Program-made: the position numbers and the translations under genes | Part shown: positions 23,935 to 37,099 of the stretch, in pieces | Layout: every line of letters begins with the position of its first letter | How positions within the stretch are numbered: position 1 is the first letter of the stretch | The notes under the pieces: model-generated | Seen by the model: the letters and a program-made list of their open reading frames with translations, nothing else | The model's database searches: none | Told to the model about the DNA's origin: nothing | Source of the DNA: Sipunculus nudus | Lineage: Eukaryota > Annelida > Sipuncula > Golfingiida > Sipunculidae | Length of the DNA stretch: 64,000 nucleotides | Direction: 5' to 3' | Assembly (NCBI GenBank): GCA_026874595.1 | Contig: CM049322.1 | Span: 10,188,400 to 10,252,399, forward strand

Positions 23935-24278
23935 GTGAGCACGACTTACTAACTTGTGCGCACGACTTACTAACTTGTGCGCACGACTTACTAACTTGTG
24001 CGCACGACTTACTAACTTGTGCGCACGACTTATTAATTTGTGCGCACGACTTATCATTTCGTGCGCACGACTTATTATTTCGTGCGCACAATTCATTATT
24101 TCGTGCGCACAACTAATTATTTTGTTCGCACGACTTATTATTTTGTGCGCACGACTTATTATTTTGTGCGCACGACTTATTATTTTGTACGCATGACTTA
24201 TTTTTTTGTGCGCACAACTTACTATTTCGTGCGCACGACCTATTATTTTGTGCGCACGACTTATTATTTTGTGCGCAC
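23935..24278. repeat. GTGCGCAC array D (17 repeats, 21-bp pitch)
   Basis: The first core (GTGAGCAC variant) is at 23935 and the last at 24271. That is 336 bp = 16 x 21, with no drift over the array. Linkers change gradually from GACTTACTAACTT to GACTTATTATTTT, showing local amplification of neighbouring repeats. Confidence 0.93.
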
Positions 24279-24449
24279 GAGTTATTATTTTGTAATAAGT
24301 GGTGATAAGTGGTGAAAACGAGGTATTATATCAATCTTGTCAGTCAAGGCACATGCGCTTATGGCTCCATCTCACCTTTAAGTTGTAAACATAGGTCGTA
24401 TAACTTAATACATCCAATGGGGGAATTCCTGTCACTATTTAATATACAT

Positions 24450-24451
24450 AC

Positions 24452-24507
<56 letters not shown>

Positions 24508-24516
24508 ATGTGTGTG
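24450..24516. repeat. (TA)n-(TG)n microsatellite
   Basis: A TA tract followed by about 19 TG repeats, in unit 3. Confidence 0.9.
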
Positions 24517-25227
24517 AGGCAGAGTCAAAATGCACAGCAAAATTGTCTTGATGTACCTCGCAGGTTTGTTTAAATATATATTGCTAAGATAATAATTATT
24601 GTCCAGGAGTTCTATAGTCGATAGCTGACACGTCAACATGTTTCATGTTTCAAGGCCAGCCACAGTTACAGTAGCTGGCCATTCAGTTACCAGCATTAAG
24701 ATCGAGGGGCACAACCGACCGTCATACAGACAGACAGACAGACATCCTTTATATGACCATGCATGTGAGGTCATGGAGACATAAATACCACAATGGAGGT
24801 AGCTCAGGAGAAGTGTATATAAGTTTAATCAGATCATGAAATTTGGTTATGATATTGATATTAAACATGTAGAATGTTACATTTTGTATCGATGGTGCAT
24901 GATTTCGGATCATGATTTCGGAGCACAAAGAACAGAGATTAATAGCCAAACTTGTGCAAATTAGACATCATAATAAGCGATTGTAGTGAAGAAATTTCCA
25001 GTCATTTTATCTGATAACATGCAGAAATGATATCAAAGTGACCTAATTTAACATGTGAAAATAGATCTTACCAAAAGAGAAGAATAAATAAAAAGCCCTT
25101 AGAAACGGTGTCATGTTCAAGGTCTTATAAAAATTCAGGGCCCGATGTTTAACATTTTCATTCTTTATCACACAGACTAAATGTAACTTTGTTTTACTTG
25201 TGAAACTAGGTCGTGGGAGTATTAATT

Positions 25228-26661
25228 GTATCCCCAGACAAAGTCGAGATAGTATGGTTTAAGCACGGTCGTGCCGCCGCCGCCGCCGCCGCCGAGATTT
25301 CGTTTCGACGCGATAACTCAAAAAAATATTTTACGGATCTTTACCAAACTTGGCATTTGTATAGATATTGGTGAGAGGACGAAGCTTATTTAAAATGGGG
25401 TCATGACCTTTAATAGGAGAGTGACCTTGAACTTAAATAGGTCCATTTTGTGGGAAATTCACACACATTCTGAAATATCTAAAAATCTTACATGGATTGG
25501 TTAAAAAAAACAACTTGACCGAAGATCTTGGATATTGTTGTCATGTACCGGAAACTGGTGGCGCCACCTGTTATCCTTTTCTTGTTTTCGTGCCGTTTAA
25601 TATCCCTATCATTGCCACTTAACAGTACTGTGGGCATTAAAAGTAAAAAACTAATTGACAGAATTCTTTCATATTATGCATATACATAGACATGAGTGAT
25701 GGGATTATATAGTTAAATTGGGGTCATGGCCTTTCCTATGAGAGTGGCCTTGACCTTGAATATTGCCATATATGGTGAAAATCACATAAAATCATAAATA
25801 TCTCAATAAGGGATGCATGGATTGCTCCAAAAACACAAACTGATCGAAGAAAAGATCTTGGATAGCTTTGTTTTCTTCGGAAGATAGGTGGCGCCACCTT
25901 TTGACCTTTTTTTGTTTTGGGCCTTTTAGTTCTCATCACTGCCACTTGACAGCACTGTGAGTATTATAAGTCTAAAAATAATGGACAGATTTGGCTGAAA
26001 TTGTGCATGTCCATTGATTTTGGATACCTCCATCTTGTATTCGAAATACATGTGCTTTGAGTGAAAATTGCTCATATCTCCGGAGTGGTTCAAGGTATAA
26101 GTCTTAAATGTGGCATGCAAATCCAGCTTGGAAAATTTTCTCATAAACCAGACTGGAGGCGCCACCTACCTACCCGTTTTTGTAGAATACCTTAATGCCC
26201 TTTTCGGAGGAGTGATTTGCCCTATTGGCCTGAAATTATGCATATCCATAGATCTTGGACTACCCCATCTTGTGCTCCAGACCGGTGGCGCCAACTGCAA
26301 TCGTTTTGGTGTGCCGTCCATCTGTACATGTGGTTTGGGTGAAAATTGCTCATATCTCCGGAGTGGTTCAAGGTATAGGTCTGAAATTTGGCATGTCTAT
26401 CCATCTTGGAATATTTTCTTATAAAGCAGACAAGTGGCGCCACCTGCCTTCACATTTCCAAATGATAAATGAATGCTCTTTTCTCAAGAGATTCAACATA
26501 TTGGCCCTCATATTTGGGGAAAAATGTTGTTTCTCAAGTTGATAGATGGAAAAAAACTATAGTCGCTTGCCAAGTAAGTGTCAGTATATGGTGCTGAAGA
26601 TGGAGGCCTATTCCTAAAGGGGGGGGGGGGGGGTTAATGGTCTGGGGAATCGTGGGGATAC
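25228..26661 (-). mobile_element. Nested element in unit 3 (inverted, 1.43 kb)
   Basis: Counterpart of 17226-19258. The GTATCCCCAGACAA end is intact at 25228-25241. The other end reads GGGGATAC at 26654-26661, with an extra ATTCCCC-type segment relative to unit 1. It holds two of the ~320-bp repeats (near 25430 and 25750) and the CCG repeat. Confidence 0.62.
26619..26633. repeat. G15 homopolymer
   Basis: Run of 15 G at the site matching the C-rich patch of unit 1 (17245-17275). Confidence 0.85.
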
Positions 26662-28553
26662 TATGGCACCGCAGGTGCCAAGAAATATCTAATTGTTAAA
26701 TATATGTCGATTGCACCGTATTTCAGCCTATAAATTCAACAACAATTCATCTTATAACCACTACATGTATAGGTGGCTCATCGGGGGAGGTATACAAATT
26801 AATTTGGTAAATTCAGTACTATTGGTTATGACACAGCTTTATGGAGACTTCTAATAAGGACTTTAAACTAGGAACGATATTTCTGTACAGTGGCCAGCAA
26901 GAATTAGTACGTGGTGACCTTGTCCTTGTTGTTTAGATATTTCGCAAAGGCACGTGACAATTAATATCAAGTTCGTAACCATAACGGTAACGCTATGTGC
27001 CCTGCTTAAGGAAAACTGGACGGAAGGACAACGGGAAAAAAACGAACAATGGATCTCATCTTAAATGTAAATTAGCTAGTAAAATAATCCCAGATGGCTT
27101 TTCGTTAAAACACATTAATTACTACCTGTAGTATGTTTCTGGACGATGATTTTATGTATGACTATATCGGCATACGGCTTCTAGGTATTCCCTAATAAAT
27201 TACACAAATCAACATTACAACATTAAAATGCACGTCAGGATCTATTTCTTAATGTGTCATGGTCTTAAGTTTCAAGGACAGCTTACTAAAGTTTGAATGC
27301 AAAATGTAAGATTCTAACTCAATGGGCAACAAAGCATTGCGTCAGCATAACAGAAAGTCAACAGATATGAGGAGAATCCTTATAATAATATTAATAACAA
27401 TCTTTCTTCAATTCAAGTATATACATTGTCTTTTTATCCAAGATTTCAGGAGGAATTGCAAAGCAAAGCACTAGAACACTCAATTTCGTATTTATTCTGA
27501 AACAACCATGAGAGTTGTTGTAAGCCAGTCAAAGATACAAAAGCTGTAATGAAAGCATGAATATACTTTTGATACTTTAAAACTTATATAGTCCTACAAA
27601 TCAGCGCCATTGTCCCCTGTCCCAGGGGATGAGTTATGCATGCACTTAATGATCTTTAGATTTTTTAATGATATTTTAAAATTTAAGTTTAACATCTCAT
27701 ATTCGAAGCGAGATCTCAAATTCTTAGTCATATCCACCTACCTGTATAAAGCATTGCCTTTGTATACCTTAGGCGTCTCCCAGCCTGATTAGGTTTCGGC
27801 CAAACATGGATGACTTTTGGATTTTTATCAGTTTATTAAAAATATGCGTTGCAATGTCTTAAACAAGTATTGCACATCCCCAATTCGTATAAAATAGGAA
27901 GGGTATCGTAAGCCTCCCCCATAACCTGATAAGTTATTTGGGATCCAACTCTATTACTAAGATATGTGTGTTTATACATTTGGCAGTTGTGTCAATTTTC
28001 TCATACTATTATATAAGCCAAAATACATATATCTCACATAAAAATTTAGCGACGGATTTGTCCTCTAGTTTAACTGCTCATTGTAGAATAACTTCAGCAG
28101 AGAAACACTGTTCACCGGTAAACAATTTTGAAAACAAGTGGCCTATGGATCAGGACACTGAAGTGCATGATGTTAGTTGAGCCAATGAAATCAAAACGAA
28201 ATACAGTATTTGTTGACTCGGATGGCGAAATAAACAATTATGCGGGAATTACGCAGTATATAAGTAAACAAGGCATTAGGGCTTTAGACTGTCGAATGAG
28301 TCATTGGCCAAAAAATAGTCCAGTCTTTTAACGAAATACTGACGCCATTGGGATACTCTTAAGGTGTGAGGTCGGTTTTCTACACCCTGAGGATCCAATT
28401 TCCTTAGAAATTCCCGAACTGTCTCCTTTTGGACAAGCATTTTTTACATCCAATGGTAAATGCATAATTGCTCTGCCTCTCATGCAGCGAGAACTACAAT
28501 CTCCTTAAATTTGAAACCTAACTTTAAAGTAAAATTATACACACGCACACGCG

Positions 28554-28555
28554 AA

Positions 28556-28586
<31 letters not shown>
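28554..28586. repeat. (TA)n microsatellite
   Basis: TA tract with one CA interruption, homologous in position to 15578 and 20694. Confidence 0.85.
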
Positions 28587-28760
28587 CAGCCATTTTAATG
28601 CCAGATATAGCCACATAACCATTGTTTCTACAAATGAAGGCAAATACCCACATTTTATATGATACTTGGAAACTTAAGTCAATTGCTACAGAGTCATATC
28701 CATACGTCTGTGGCTTGACGTACACAATTGACACAATATCCCCACATGACTTATAAACTT

Positions 28761-29041
28761 GTGCACACGAAATAATAAGTTGCGCGCACGAAATAATAAG
28801 TTGAGCGCACAAAATAATAAGTTGTGCGCACGAAATAAAAAGTCGTGCACACAAAATAATAAGTCGTGCGCACGAAATAATAAGCCGTGCGCACGAAATA
28901 ATAAGTTGCGCGCACGAAATAATAAGTTGAGCGCTCAAAATAATAAGTCGTGCGCACGATTTAATAAGTCGTGCGCACAAAATAATAAGTCGAGCGCACG
29001 AAATAATAAATCGTGCGCACAAATTAATAAGTCGTGCGCAC
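28761..29041. repeat. GTGCGCAC array E (14 repeats, 21-bp pitch)
   Basis: Core starts from 28761 to 29034, 273 bp = 13 x 21 exactly. Variant cores (GTGCACAC, GCGCGCAC, GAGCGCAC) keep the spacing. The array ends 44 bp from the terminus at 29085. Confidence 0.93.
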
Positions 29042-29085
29042 GAGATAAATAATTTTTTTACTCATGTCCCCAACGGGGCTCCGTA

Positions 29086-29745
29086 AATTTGCCCCAGTAT
29101 TTTCCATAATTTTTTGTAAAATTCATTGGGAAGGTCATATAAACCAGGAGATTTGACATCTTTTCACTAATTTATTATATTATCACATTCTTGATTTGTT
29201 TTCGGTTTATCGCATAGTTCATGTTGCTTTTTGGATAATTAAAAAAAAACCCTGTTTCATTAAAATATGCATCTAACTCCGTTATAGATGATGCTGATGA
29301 CAAGTAAAGTAGTTAAAAAAAAAATCTAATATTATTTGCAAAAACTTATCATCATTTGTAAAATATATAATACGGTATTTTATGCAAGTGATTGTATTCA
29401 TCATTTGATGTTTACTTTCTAACGACAAGAAATACTTTCTCTCTCCATCCTCGAGCCATCTTGCTCTAGATCGGATCTGGGCATCTTCCGTTTTTTTCAG
29501 CATATAGATCATTTAATTCTATATCAGACTTACTGATTTCTTCATCTTTTCCAATTTACTTTTTCAGGTTCAATATCTATTGTTCAAGGCACCATATTTT
29601 ATTTTTCTTATATAAAGATTTTTTTCCTTTGAGTTAGCAAATGAAATTTCTCTTACTTTGATTTTAATGAGATCACAAAACAATAAAAGTGTAATAGTAC
29701 CTTAATATTCTGTTAGACACCGGATTAAAATATTTTCTATTAATT
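29086..29745 (-). pseudogene. L1-type retrotransposon ORF2 fragment
   Basis: Minus-strand frames show the linker and start of the reverse transcriptase of L1-like elements. In 5'-3' order they are a segment IKVREISFANSKEKN (about 29630-29670), KTEDAQIRSRARWLEDGE and KYFLSLESKHQ (about 29400-29500), then after frameshifts and a gap KSPGLYDLPNEFYKKLW (about 29100-29160). The last is the conserved start of the RT domain (usual form SPGxDGLPxEFYK). Frameshifts and internal stops make it a dead copy. It is cut off at 29086 by the terminus of unit 3. Confidence 0.78.
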
Positions 29746-29862
29746 TTATGTAATCGGTGTCATTTAAAAAAAAACTGGATATTTAACTTCAAATAGCCTT
29801 GACCTCTGTTGTTCATGCAAGTTTCTATGTCAATGCCAATCGCATTTTGATCGGTCAATCAT

Positions 29863-32800
29863 GAATGCATTTTTTCGTTTTAACATGTCGATAATATAAA
29901 CCAAGCAAAACTGTAAACAGTAAATTACCTCCAAAATTAAACTTTCATGAAAACGACACATCAACACATGAACAGTATTTATATATCTCCTGTATGTATC
30001 ATCCGTGATTAAAATGATTATTATAAATAATATTATATATTTGTGTTACTTTTTAATCAAAGATTAATATCATAAATATCAGCCGATTCATCCATATGGG
30101 AAATAATTTGGTTTTGTTTGCTATTCCCTTGGAGTTTCCTAAGATGTTTGCAGCACATTTTAATAAATGATTTTTATCCAACTCTCGAAGAAATCAATAC
30201 ATTTCTTTGTTGTAAGAATCGCAAAAGTTTAACCGCGTTTTATCTCGCGAACATGAAAGTAACCGCATTATAGTTAAAACCAAGTCAAGCTCGCCTGCAT
30301 TGCACTTAGATCTATCGAGAACACCGATATATCAAAGTAACAGTGTGGTTTCCACGCGAGAATACGTAAATCACCTTTGGGTCACGGTCTGTATGCACAA
30401 CAAGGCAATGACCTAAACTGTAAGGTGATTGCATACAGGAAGATTGATTAACTCCGGTGTTCAACCTTGCCATGGGCGGGAGCAATTTCAAACCTTAAAT
30501 ATATACTATACATCATCCATGACAGTTATGATTGTGTACTGTTGGCGTGATGAGCGAGTCGTGACTAGAATTTAGTCCTTTTTATATGTTTGCCGCCCAG
30601 TGGAATGCGTAACATCCGTGAATACATTATTTATTTCCACTGAATCATGTAGTCACAGTTTAATTGTCCGTGAATGAACATGATTAATTATCTTCTTTTT
30701 AAGTCTTCACCGTTCTGGATGCATAAACTTTGATATAATCGTTTTGGACGATGGCCATTATAATATACTTTACACGTACTTGATAATAAACTAGAAAAGT
30801 ACTCAGAGAGCGCAGACATCAGCAAAGGCAGCTCATTAACCCCGTATGGCTTTTTCAGAATGTGTAATAAATTCAGAAAGACAATCACCGAACATCAAAG
30901 CATACTGACACAGATCACCCTCTATTGGCAACAAACTTCAGGCAGCTTATTACCCCACATGGCATTGACAAAAATGCAGCATTTTATAAAAAAAAAGTTG
31001 CTTACAAACAAAGAGACAAACAATAGGTCGAGCACTTGCCGGAAGTTGAAATAAGACAGGCAGAGAGACAGAGAGACAAGAAGACAGGGTAACATGTGAA
31101 AAACGGTCATTTGAATAATCAATTTTCTGGTAGAACAGAAAAAAATAGCATTTTTTATTTACCTATGCCAGACAAAAGGCGAAATTGACAACTACAGACA
31201 AGCAGACAGACATACTGACAGACTGCCACAATCTGGATGACAGCTGACCAGATGTTATTATTGGGAGTGTATAGACATATAAAATTAGCTATAGTTTATG
31301 TAGATAGGACAATATTTGAAAATTGACTATGACCTTTGACCGTGAGATTTGATTAAAATCGAGTTAAACTGATCCAATGTTACGTGAAATAAATATCTTA
31401 AACTGACTAGCTTTAAAAGTAATTAAGTTGGAAAAGAGAGACCCACTATTTTGGAATATCAATAATTTCCCCCAAAAATGCGAAACCGTGGGAACAGCAC
31501 ATTAATGCAGCTACACACCAGAAGAAAGGCCATGGAATGGTAAATAAAATGAGTTGTAGTTTATGCGGCTAGGATAAATGTTGACAAAAATATTAAAAAA
31601 AAAGATTTGTGTTATTTGATGACCTTGACCCTGTCATTTTAAAACTAGAAGACATCATATTTCAGGGGTTCTATCAACGGTATAACATCCAGAAAAAATG
31701 CTAAATTTCTGGCCTGTAGAATGCCATATGTCTGACGAAAGACCGAGGCCAATTGACAAAAAAGAGACAAAAAGACTGACTTAATGACACGATGACACAT
31801 ATGATAATTGACTAGACCATCTCATGGAGAAAGAATAGGACACTAAATGAAATATAGTTTATGTAGATAGGCTTCTTATGAGAAAGTTATGAAGAAAAAA
31901 AAAGATTTTGACCTTGAACCTAAATTGACAAAAAAAATAGGCTCATGGGATATTTGATTATCAATCGACTGTGTCAGTTCTGATCGATTGCTAAATAATT
32001 GTGGCCAGTTGAGTGCGCACACTCGTCAATGAACGATTTTTTTTTTCAATAGGACAAAAATATTATCAAAGCTTTCTCACAGGAAATATATTTATTTATG
32101 GTGACTTAGTGCAAAAATAAAACCCAACCCATGGCAAAGTGTTATTTTCATCCCAAAACCTATATGGCCGCCATTATAAAGGGTGACATTTTTAAATTAC
32201 CATGATTCCATAACTAACTGAGATAGAAACACATTTAAGGTGTCATTTCGAACAAACATTATGATGCAAGTTCATTTGATGACATGTCTGAGGTCAGGAA
32301 AGGTATATATAATGCATAACGGTCAAGGTCAAGATTAAATTTGGCAGAATAAAAGCCAAACTCGCTATGATATGGCCTTTTTTTAACCAAATGTTATAAA
32401 AACATATCTCAGGTATAACTTTGAGTTGATATTAGGCTGGTCATTTATTTGGTGATACATCTGAAGTCAAAATGCTGTAAGAACAAGTTAAAACTTGGAA
32501 GCGAGACAGTAACAATCACAATGAGATGGCATGTTTTTGCAAGAAAATTGCATGTAATATGCATTTTAAGTTTCCAATTCTTACTTAATGTGAAATGCTC
32601 ATGAATTGCTGGCACGGTACATCTAAGGTCAGGAAAGGTACATACTATGCATAAAGGTCAAGTTCAAGGCCAAACTTTAAAAAAAAAGTAATAATCGTCA
32701 CGATATAGGATATTTTTTGCAAAAAAACTAACAAAGAAGCACATTCAAAGGGTCATTCATATCTACATATGGTAGCTCATTCCTTTGGTGATAATTTTAG

Positions 32801-34338
32801 GCCAGGAATGATTCATGACACGCATCACGGTCATGGTAAGGTTTGATAAAAAAAAACACCAGTACCGTCCATGACAGGGCAAGTTTTTGGGAAAAAGTGA
32901 CATTTAAGGAGTGACTTCTGGCTTACATCTGAATGCCCATTGATTGGGTAGTTCTCCTGAGGTCAGGAAAGGTATATACCATGCACCAAGGTCAAGGCCA
33001 ATGTCAAACCTGAAAAAATTCCCATTCCCATGATTTGGTTAACATGGCATCAATCATGGAAAACAAATTTGATATACGCTTGTAACAAAAAATGTGATTC
33101 ATAATTTGATATGAATCCATAATTTAATATCATGCATGTATATCTACAAACGATAAAGTTGTGAACCTATTCATCATTTAGAATATCATCATTTTTTTCT
33201 CCTTAATGACTATCACAATCATAATCATCATTATCCGTATCTCTGCTCTTAGTATGTGTTCATTTTATGAAAGCAAATACTGTGCATTGTTAAGATACTA
33301 ATTATGTGTATTCAGCTCCTTACGATAGGTACATGTTTATTTTACCATGGTACCCCTACGGTTGCACTTAATTATTTTAAAATATTCAGGTGCTGCTTTT
33401 TGTGTAACCCTGATAGACAAAGGAAAAAGTGAAGTTAATACCGTTTCCCCGAAGCATACGTGACAAGGTAAGACCGTAGCGTGTAAATCAGCGCCTGATT
33501 CAGACAGGTTGAGTGAGATCCTTTGCAGAAGGGATGGTCAAAGCAAATATCTCTGTTGAGTATGTAGAAGGAGTTGCCGTAAGCCCAATCTGCAGGACGG
33601 CGTATTTTTCGGTTGAAGGTCCATAAAGTTCATGCAGATTGATCTCATGTATTTAAGTTACACACACCATTCTGACATCACAGGTGATTGCTTTAACCTA
33701 TCATGGTAACAACAAAACAGTCTGTATAACAGTCTGTATAACTAGACTGAAGAAGCCTCCACAAAATATCTAATTTATGTCCTAGTAAATGGATGTGAAA
33801 CCCCTCAAGGACACACAGTATGCAACACAAATAAAAGCCATTTGCTAATTTCATGTCTCTAAATTACCCAAACTAATTTATAAATAAATTACTAGAATGG
33901 CAAACATATTGATGAAGTAAGCTCTAATTATGTACTTATGATGTAGGGAGACCCCCCCCCCCCCTAGAAAACCCAAAATCTGCTCAAGTTGCAAAGTTAT
34001 GCCCAGACTCTCAAATTTTACAGGGTATGTTTTTTTTTCCACTGCCGCTAACACAGGACTCATAGTGTCAACTTCTACAGGTAACGTTCTTCGATTTCCA
34101 CCAACACAAAACGTGATTCACGATGCTTACGCCTGATGATATATGCGATGACTATGGAAGACTGATCTTTGTCAATGCCACCTGGGCATCAGGTGGTATC
34201 ACATTTACGAAATAAATCTAGACGGAGTAGTCATTGTGTGAGGTCAAAAGCTTACTACTATTCAAGGTAGTCACACAATTTGTTCGTTTTTATGTTATCA
34301 TAAACAGGTTTAAACTACATCGTCCTACATGTGGTATC
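29863..34338. repeat. 4.4-kb dispersed direct duplication, copy 2
   Basis: Collinear partner of 9124-13510. Borders are sharp: on the left it follows about 100 bp of unique sequence after the L1 fragment, and on the right it ends after the shared GTTATCATAAACAGG run. It carries the ~160-bp tandem array at about 32000-33010. Confidence 0.85.
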
Positions 34339-34519
34339 CTGCTGACCTGCTCCTCTGCAAATCATATCACTGACACCTATCATAATCTGCCATTGACAAT
34401 GACCATGCTGACCATGTCAATAATGAATCAGGGGTAGGAATTCAGATGTATTTCTAGTGTCCTTATCAGTATCGGCTTATCCTGACATACGTCAAATAGG
34501 TCCCTCTCCTGGATCTCCC

Positions 34520-34684
34520 AGCAAATATCATCAGGTCCAAGCATTGTGTGACCTTAACATCCCCCGGTTGTGGGGTTTGAAATTATCTCCCATTACCCCT
34601 TTACGTATCAGAGTTACACAACCAGCAGTACCTGAACATATCGAACTAGTAAAGTGCAACTGTAGGGGGAACCTGATCTCATAA
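34520..34684 (+). pseudogene. Possible relic of a transposon-associated Cys-rich domain
   Basis: The frame contains Asn-Ile-Pro-Arg-Leu-Trp-Gly-Leu-Lys-Leu, then TQPAVPEHIELVKCNCRG. It resembles the pattern W-G-W-K, T..PAxPE..LEL..CxCK seen in a repeated Cys-rich region that I associate with invertebrate mobile elements. The downstream Cys-rich part is not readable in frame. The family memory is imprecise and the call is weak. Confidence 0.28.
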
Positions 34685-34999
34685 GAGCTTACATGATGAA
34701 CTGCCGTGTAAAACATTATGTGGACATTGCTAAGAAATTTCTTGCGTGAATGTAACACAAACTAAGAGCAGGGATGCGCTTGAAGAAGACAATGCTGAAG
34801 GTTCCCATCATCATGGAATGTATATGAACTATGTATATATGTGGTTCGATAGATTCATATTAATTTGCTATTCAAACGTATTATAACATGCGCATGTGAA
34901 ACTTGTTTTCTTTTTGAGGATAAAAATAGTTACAGAAACAAGGTAATAGGCCTGCCTACGTCTCATAGGTGTCATATTGTTTTTCAAAATGTATCTTTT

Positions 35000-36080
35000 T
35001 ATAACAAGACCTACCAAATTTGATATAAACCTGGAACATAATGCGTTATATGTCCAAATTATGACCTAAGCAATATCACCGAATGAGTGGCAATTAAATT
35101 TTAGCTGAAAGTGACGCCCTTTATGTTCTTCTATGTCGTGTTATGCAAATACATGACACATCATCGACAGTTTTGCTGTTCTCCTAAGAACTTCACTTAA
35201 ACCTTAATGCATGAAATGCACCTTTCCTGGCCACAGAACTATCACCACATAAAAGTCTATTCTGAAGTTAAATAACAATGACACTTTGGATGTTGTCTAG
35301 GTCACTTTCTGTGAAAACCATGCCATATCATGGACATTTTGCAGTATTACTAAGAACTTGACCCTGACCTTAATGCATGATATGAACCTTTTCTGGCCGG
35401 CCTCACCACTATCTATTTTTTCTTCCAAATGTTACTTGACCATGACCTTGTTGCATGATATATGCATTTTCAAACCTCTCAAGTGTCACCAAATGCATGG
35501 GCATTCTTAGGTTAGTTAGAAATGACAACTTAAATGCATTTCTATGCCATTTCCTGCAAAAACATGTTATATCATGTCGAGTGTTTCTTTTTTCTTTAGA
35601 AGTATGATATTAACCTTGACCTTAATGAATAATATGTACCTTTTATGACTTCAGAGGTATCACCAAATGTGTGGGCAGCCTACTGTGGATATACTATTTG
35701 GGATATGTTTTCATTACATATGTTTAAAAATGCCATATCATGGCGATTTTGGAATTTTTCTGGGAAATCTGACATTGACATTGACATAATACCCTGAGGT
35801 GTTCTATTTATGACCTCAGAAGTGTAACCAAATGACCGGGCATCCTACTGTTATTTGACAAAACACCTTAAATGTGTTTATATGACAGTTAGTTATGGAG
35901 TTATGGCCATTTAAATATTCCACACCTTATAATGGCGGCCATGTTGGATTTGTGGTGAAAATGACACTTTGCCATGGGGAAATTAGGTGGGGTTTTATTT
36001 GTGCACTGAGACACCATAAATAAATCAATTTCTGGTGAGAAACCTTTTTTTTTGTCTAAATCATTCGTTGACTGGACTAA
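35000..36080 (-). repeat. Inverted relative of the ~160-bp tandem repeat block
   Basis: Reverse complement of the 11280-12260 family. The ATTATAAGG-type start, the sequence around GGCGGCCAT, CCATGG..AAAGTG and TTTCTCACCGGAAAT are recognisable in reverse at 35930-36045, followed by degenerate CCTTGACCTTAATGCAT units towards 35160. Confidence 0.65.
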
Positions 36081-36122
36081 AACGCACAAGCACACAAACA
36101 AACCCACAAGCATAATACACAC

Positions 36123-36248
36123 CTGACCAACATGTTTGCAGATATCTCCAATTTCCGGCAAGCAACAAACCAACGCCGCCAGAAACATTAACTCCGCCAA
36201 TTTCCCGAGGTAATAAGCATAAAAGAATCCTCTAGAGAATGAAGACAT
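36123..36248 (-). CDS. Candidate first coding exon of a small membrane protein
   Basis: The ATG at 36248-36246 opens 42 codons ending in phase 0 at GGTCAG followed by donor GTGTGT. The peptide starts Met-Ser-Ser-Phe-Ser-Arg-Gly-Phe-Phe-Tyr and contains a hydrophobic segment (LAELMFLAALVCCLP, residues 17-31), then Asp-Ile-Cys-Lys-His. A short N-terminus followed by K-L-A-E-L and a membrane helix recalls MARVEL-type tetraspan proteins, but that is only a resemblance. No second exon could be identified. Confidence 0.32.
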
Positions 36249-36894
36249 CTAAACGGTAGACTTATATTATTAACAAACACAACACTATTATTAACACTGA
36301 TAAACACAGTGTAAAGCCCCCTTTCCGCAGGGGCGCCGTGAGGTGTCGTTCATGATGTCGTGAACATTAGGCTGTGCTCGTAGCAATGTCTTGAGCACTT
36401 TGAATTCGTGGCGCTATTTTTGAAATGTTCAAATATGAAGCCCTTTCCCACCTTCCACTTATTTGACTCCATGAAATTACCCTCTTTTACGATGCCAGTA
36501 CGATATAATACAACAGTTACTCTCATAAACCCAAAATGTTAGAAGTCAAACCTGAGGTCCTGCAGTAAAGAGTCTAAACTGGGATTATATAGTTCACTTT
36601 AACGTAATGGGATGCGACAAACTATGATTCGGAATTGGGCTTGGGTCGAAGTCTGCTTGAGTCCTGCTCCAGTTAAGGAATAAAAGAAAGAGATGCCTAT
36701 ATTATACAAAAGCGATCAGAATATTACAAAATGTAGAAATGTGTCTGACTAACCTGCATTTCTGAATTGATACATTTCTATGTTATATTGTTGAAACAGG
36801 AAATAATGATGGCAAATATGGCTTCCTACTCGTAAAATATCTCGTCTTAATAAAATAAATAATATAGATAAATTTTGATATTGACAGGGTGTAA

Positions 36895-37030
36895 TTAAGT
36901 ATATATATATATCGCTTAAGTCGAATACCCCGCTTATGTCGAGGATACAGACTCGATATTCCGGACAACTCTAGTTAATTAATAACCAAAAACAAACCGC
37001 TTGTGTCGAACCTCGGATGTGTCGAAGTAT
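36895..37030. mobile_element. Possible pogo/Tigger-like MITE remnant
   Basis: Repeated CGCTTAAGTCGA, CGCTTATGTCGA and CGCTTGTGTCGA motifs with CCTCGGATGTGTCGAA flank a short AT-rich core between TA tracts. Such TCGAACCTCGG repeats recall termini of pogo-type elements. Weak. Confidence 0.25.
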
Positions 37031-37037
37031 ATATTTG

Positions 37038-37038
<1 letters not shown>

Positions 37039-37092
<54 letters not shown>
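37039..37092. repeat. (TA)n microsatellite
   Basis: TA tract at the left edge of unit 4, homologous in position to those in units 1-3. Confidence 0.9.
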
Positions 37093-37096
<4 letters not shown>

Positions 37097-37099
37097 CAT

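Larger units (their letters stand above)
23892..29085 (-). mobile_element. Unit 3, complete 5.19-kb element with both termini
   Basis: The only copy with both ends: TACGGAGCCCC at 23892 and GGGGCTCCGTA at 29085, each followed inward by CATGAGT, an A-run, TATTTATCTCGTG and a GTGCGCAC array (17 and 14 repeats). Total length is 5194 bp. TA is present at both extreme ends and could be a target-site duplication, but no longer duplication is visible. It carries the shorter nested element (25228-26661). Its right end abuts an L1-type fragment, so it inserted into or recombined with that retrotransposon. No transposase frame is seen. Confidence 0.75.
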
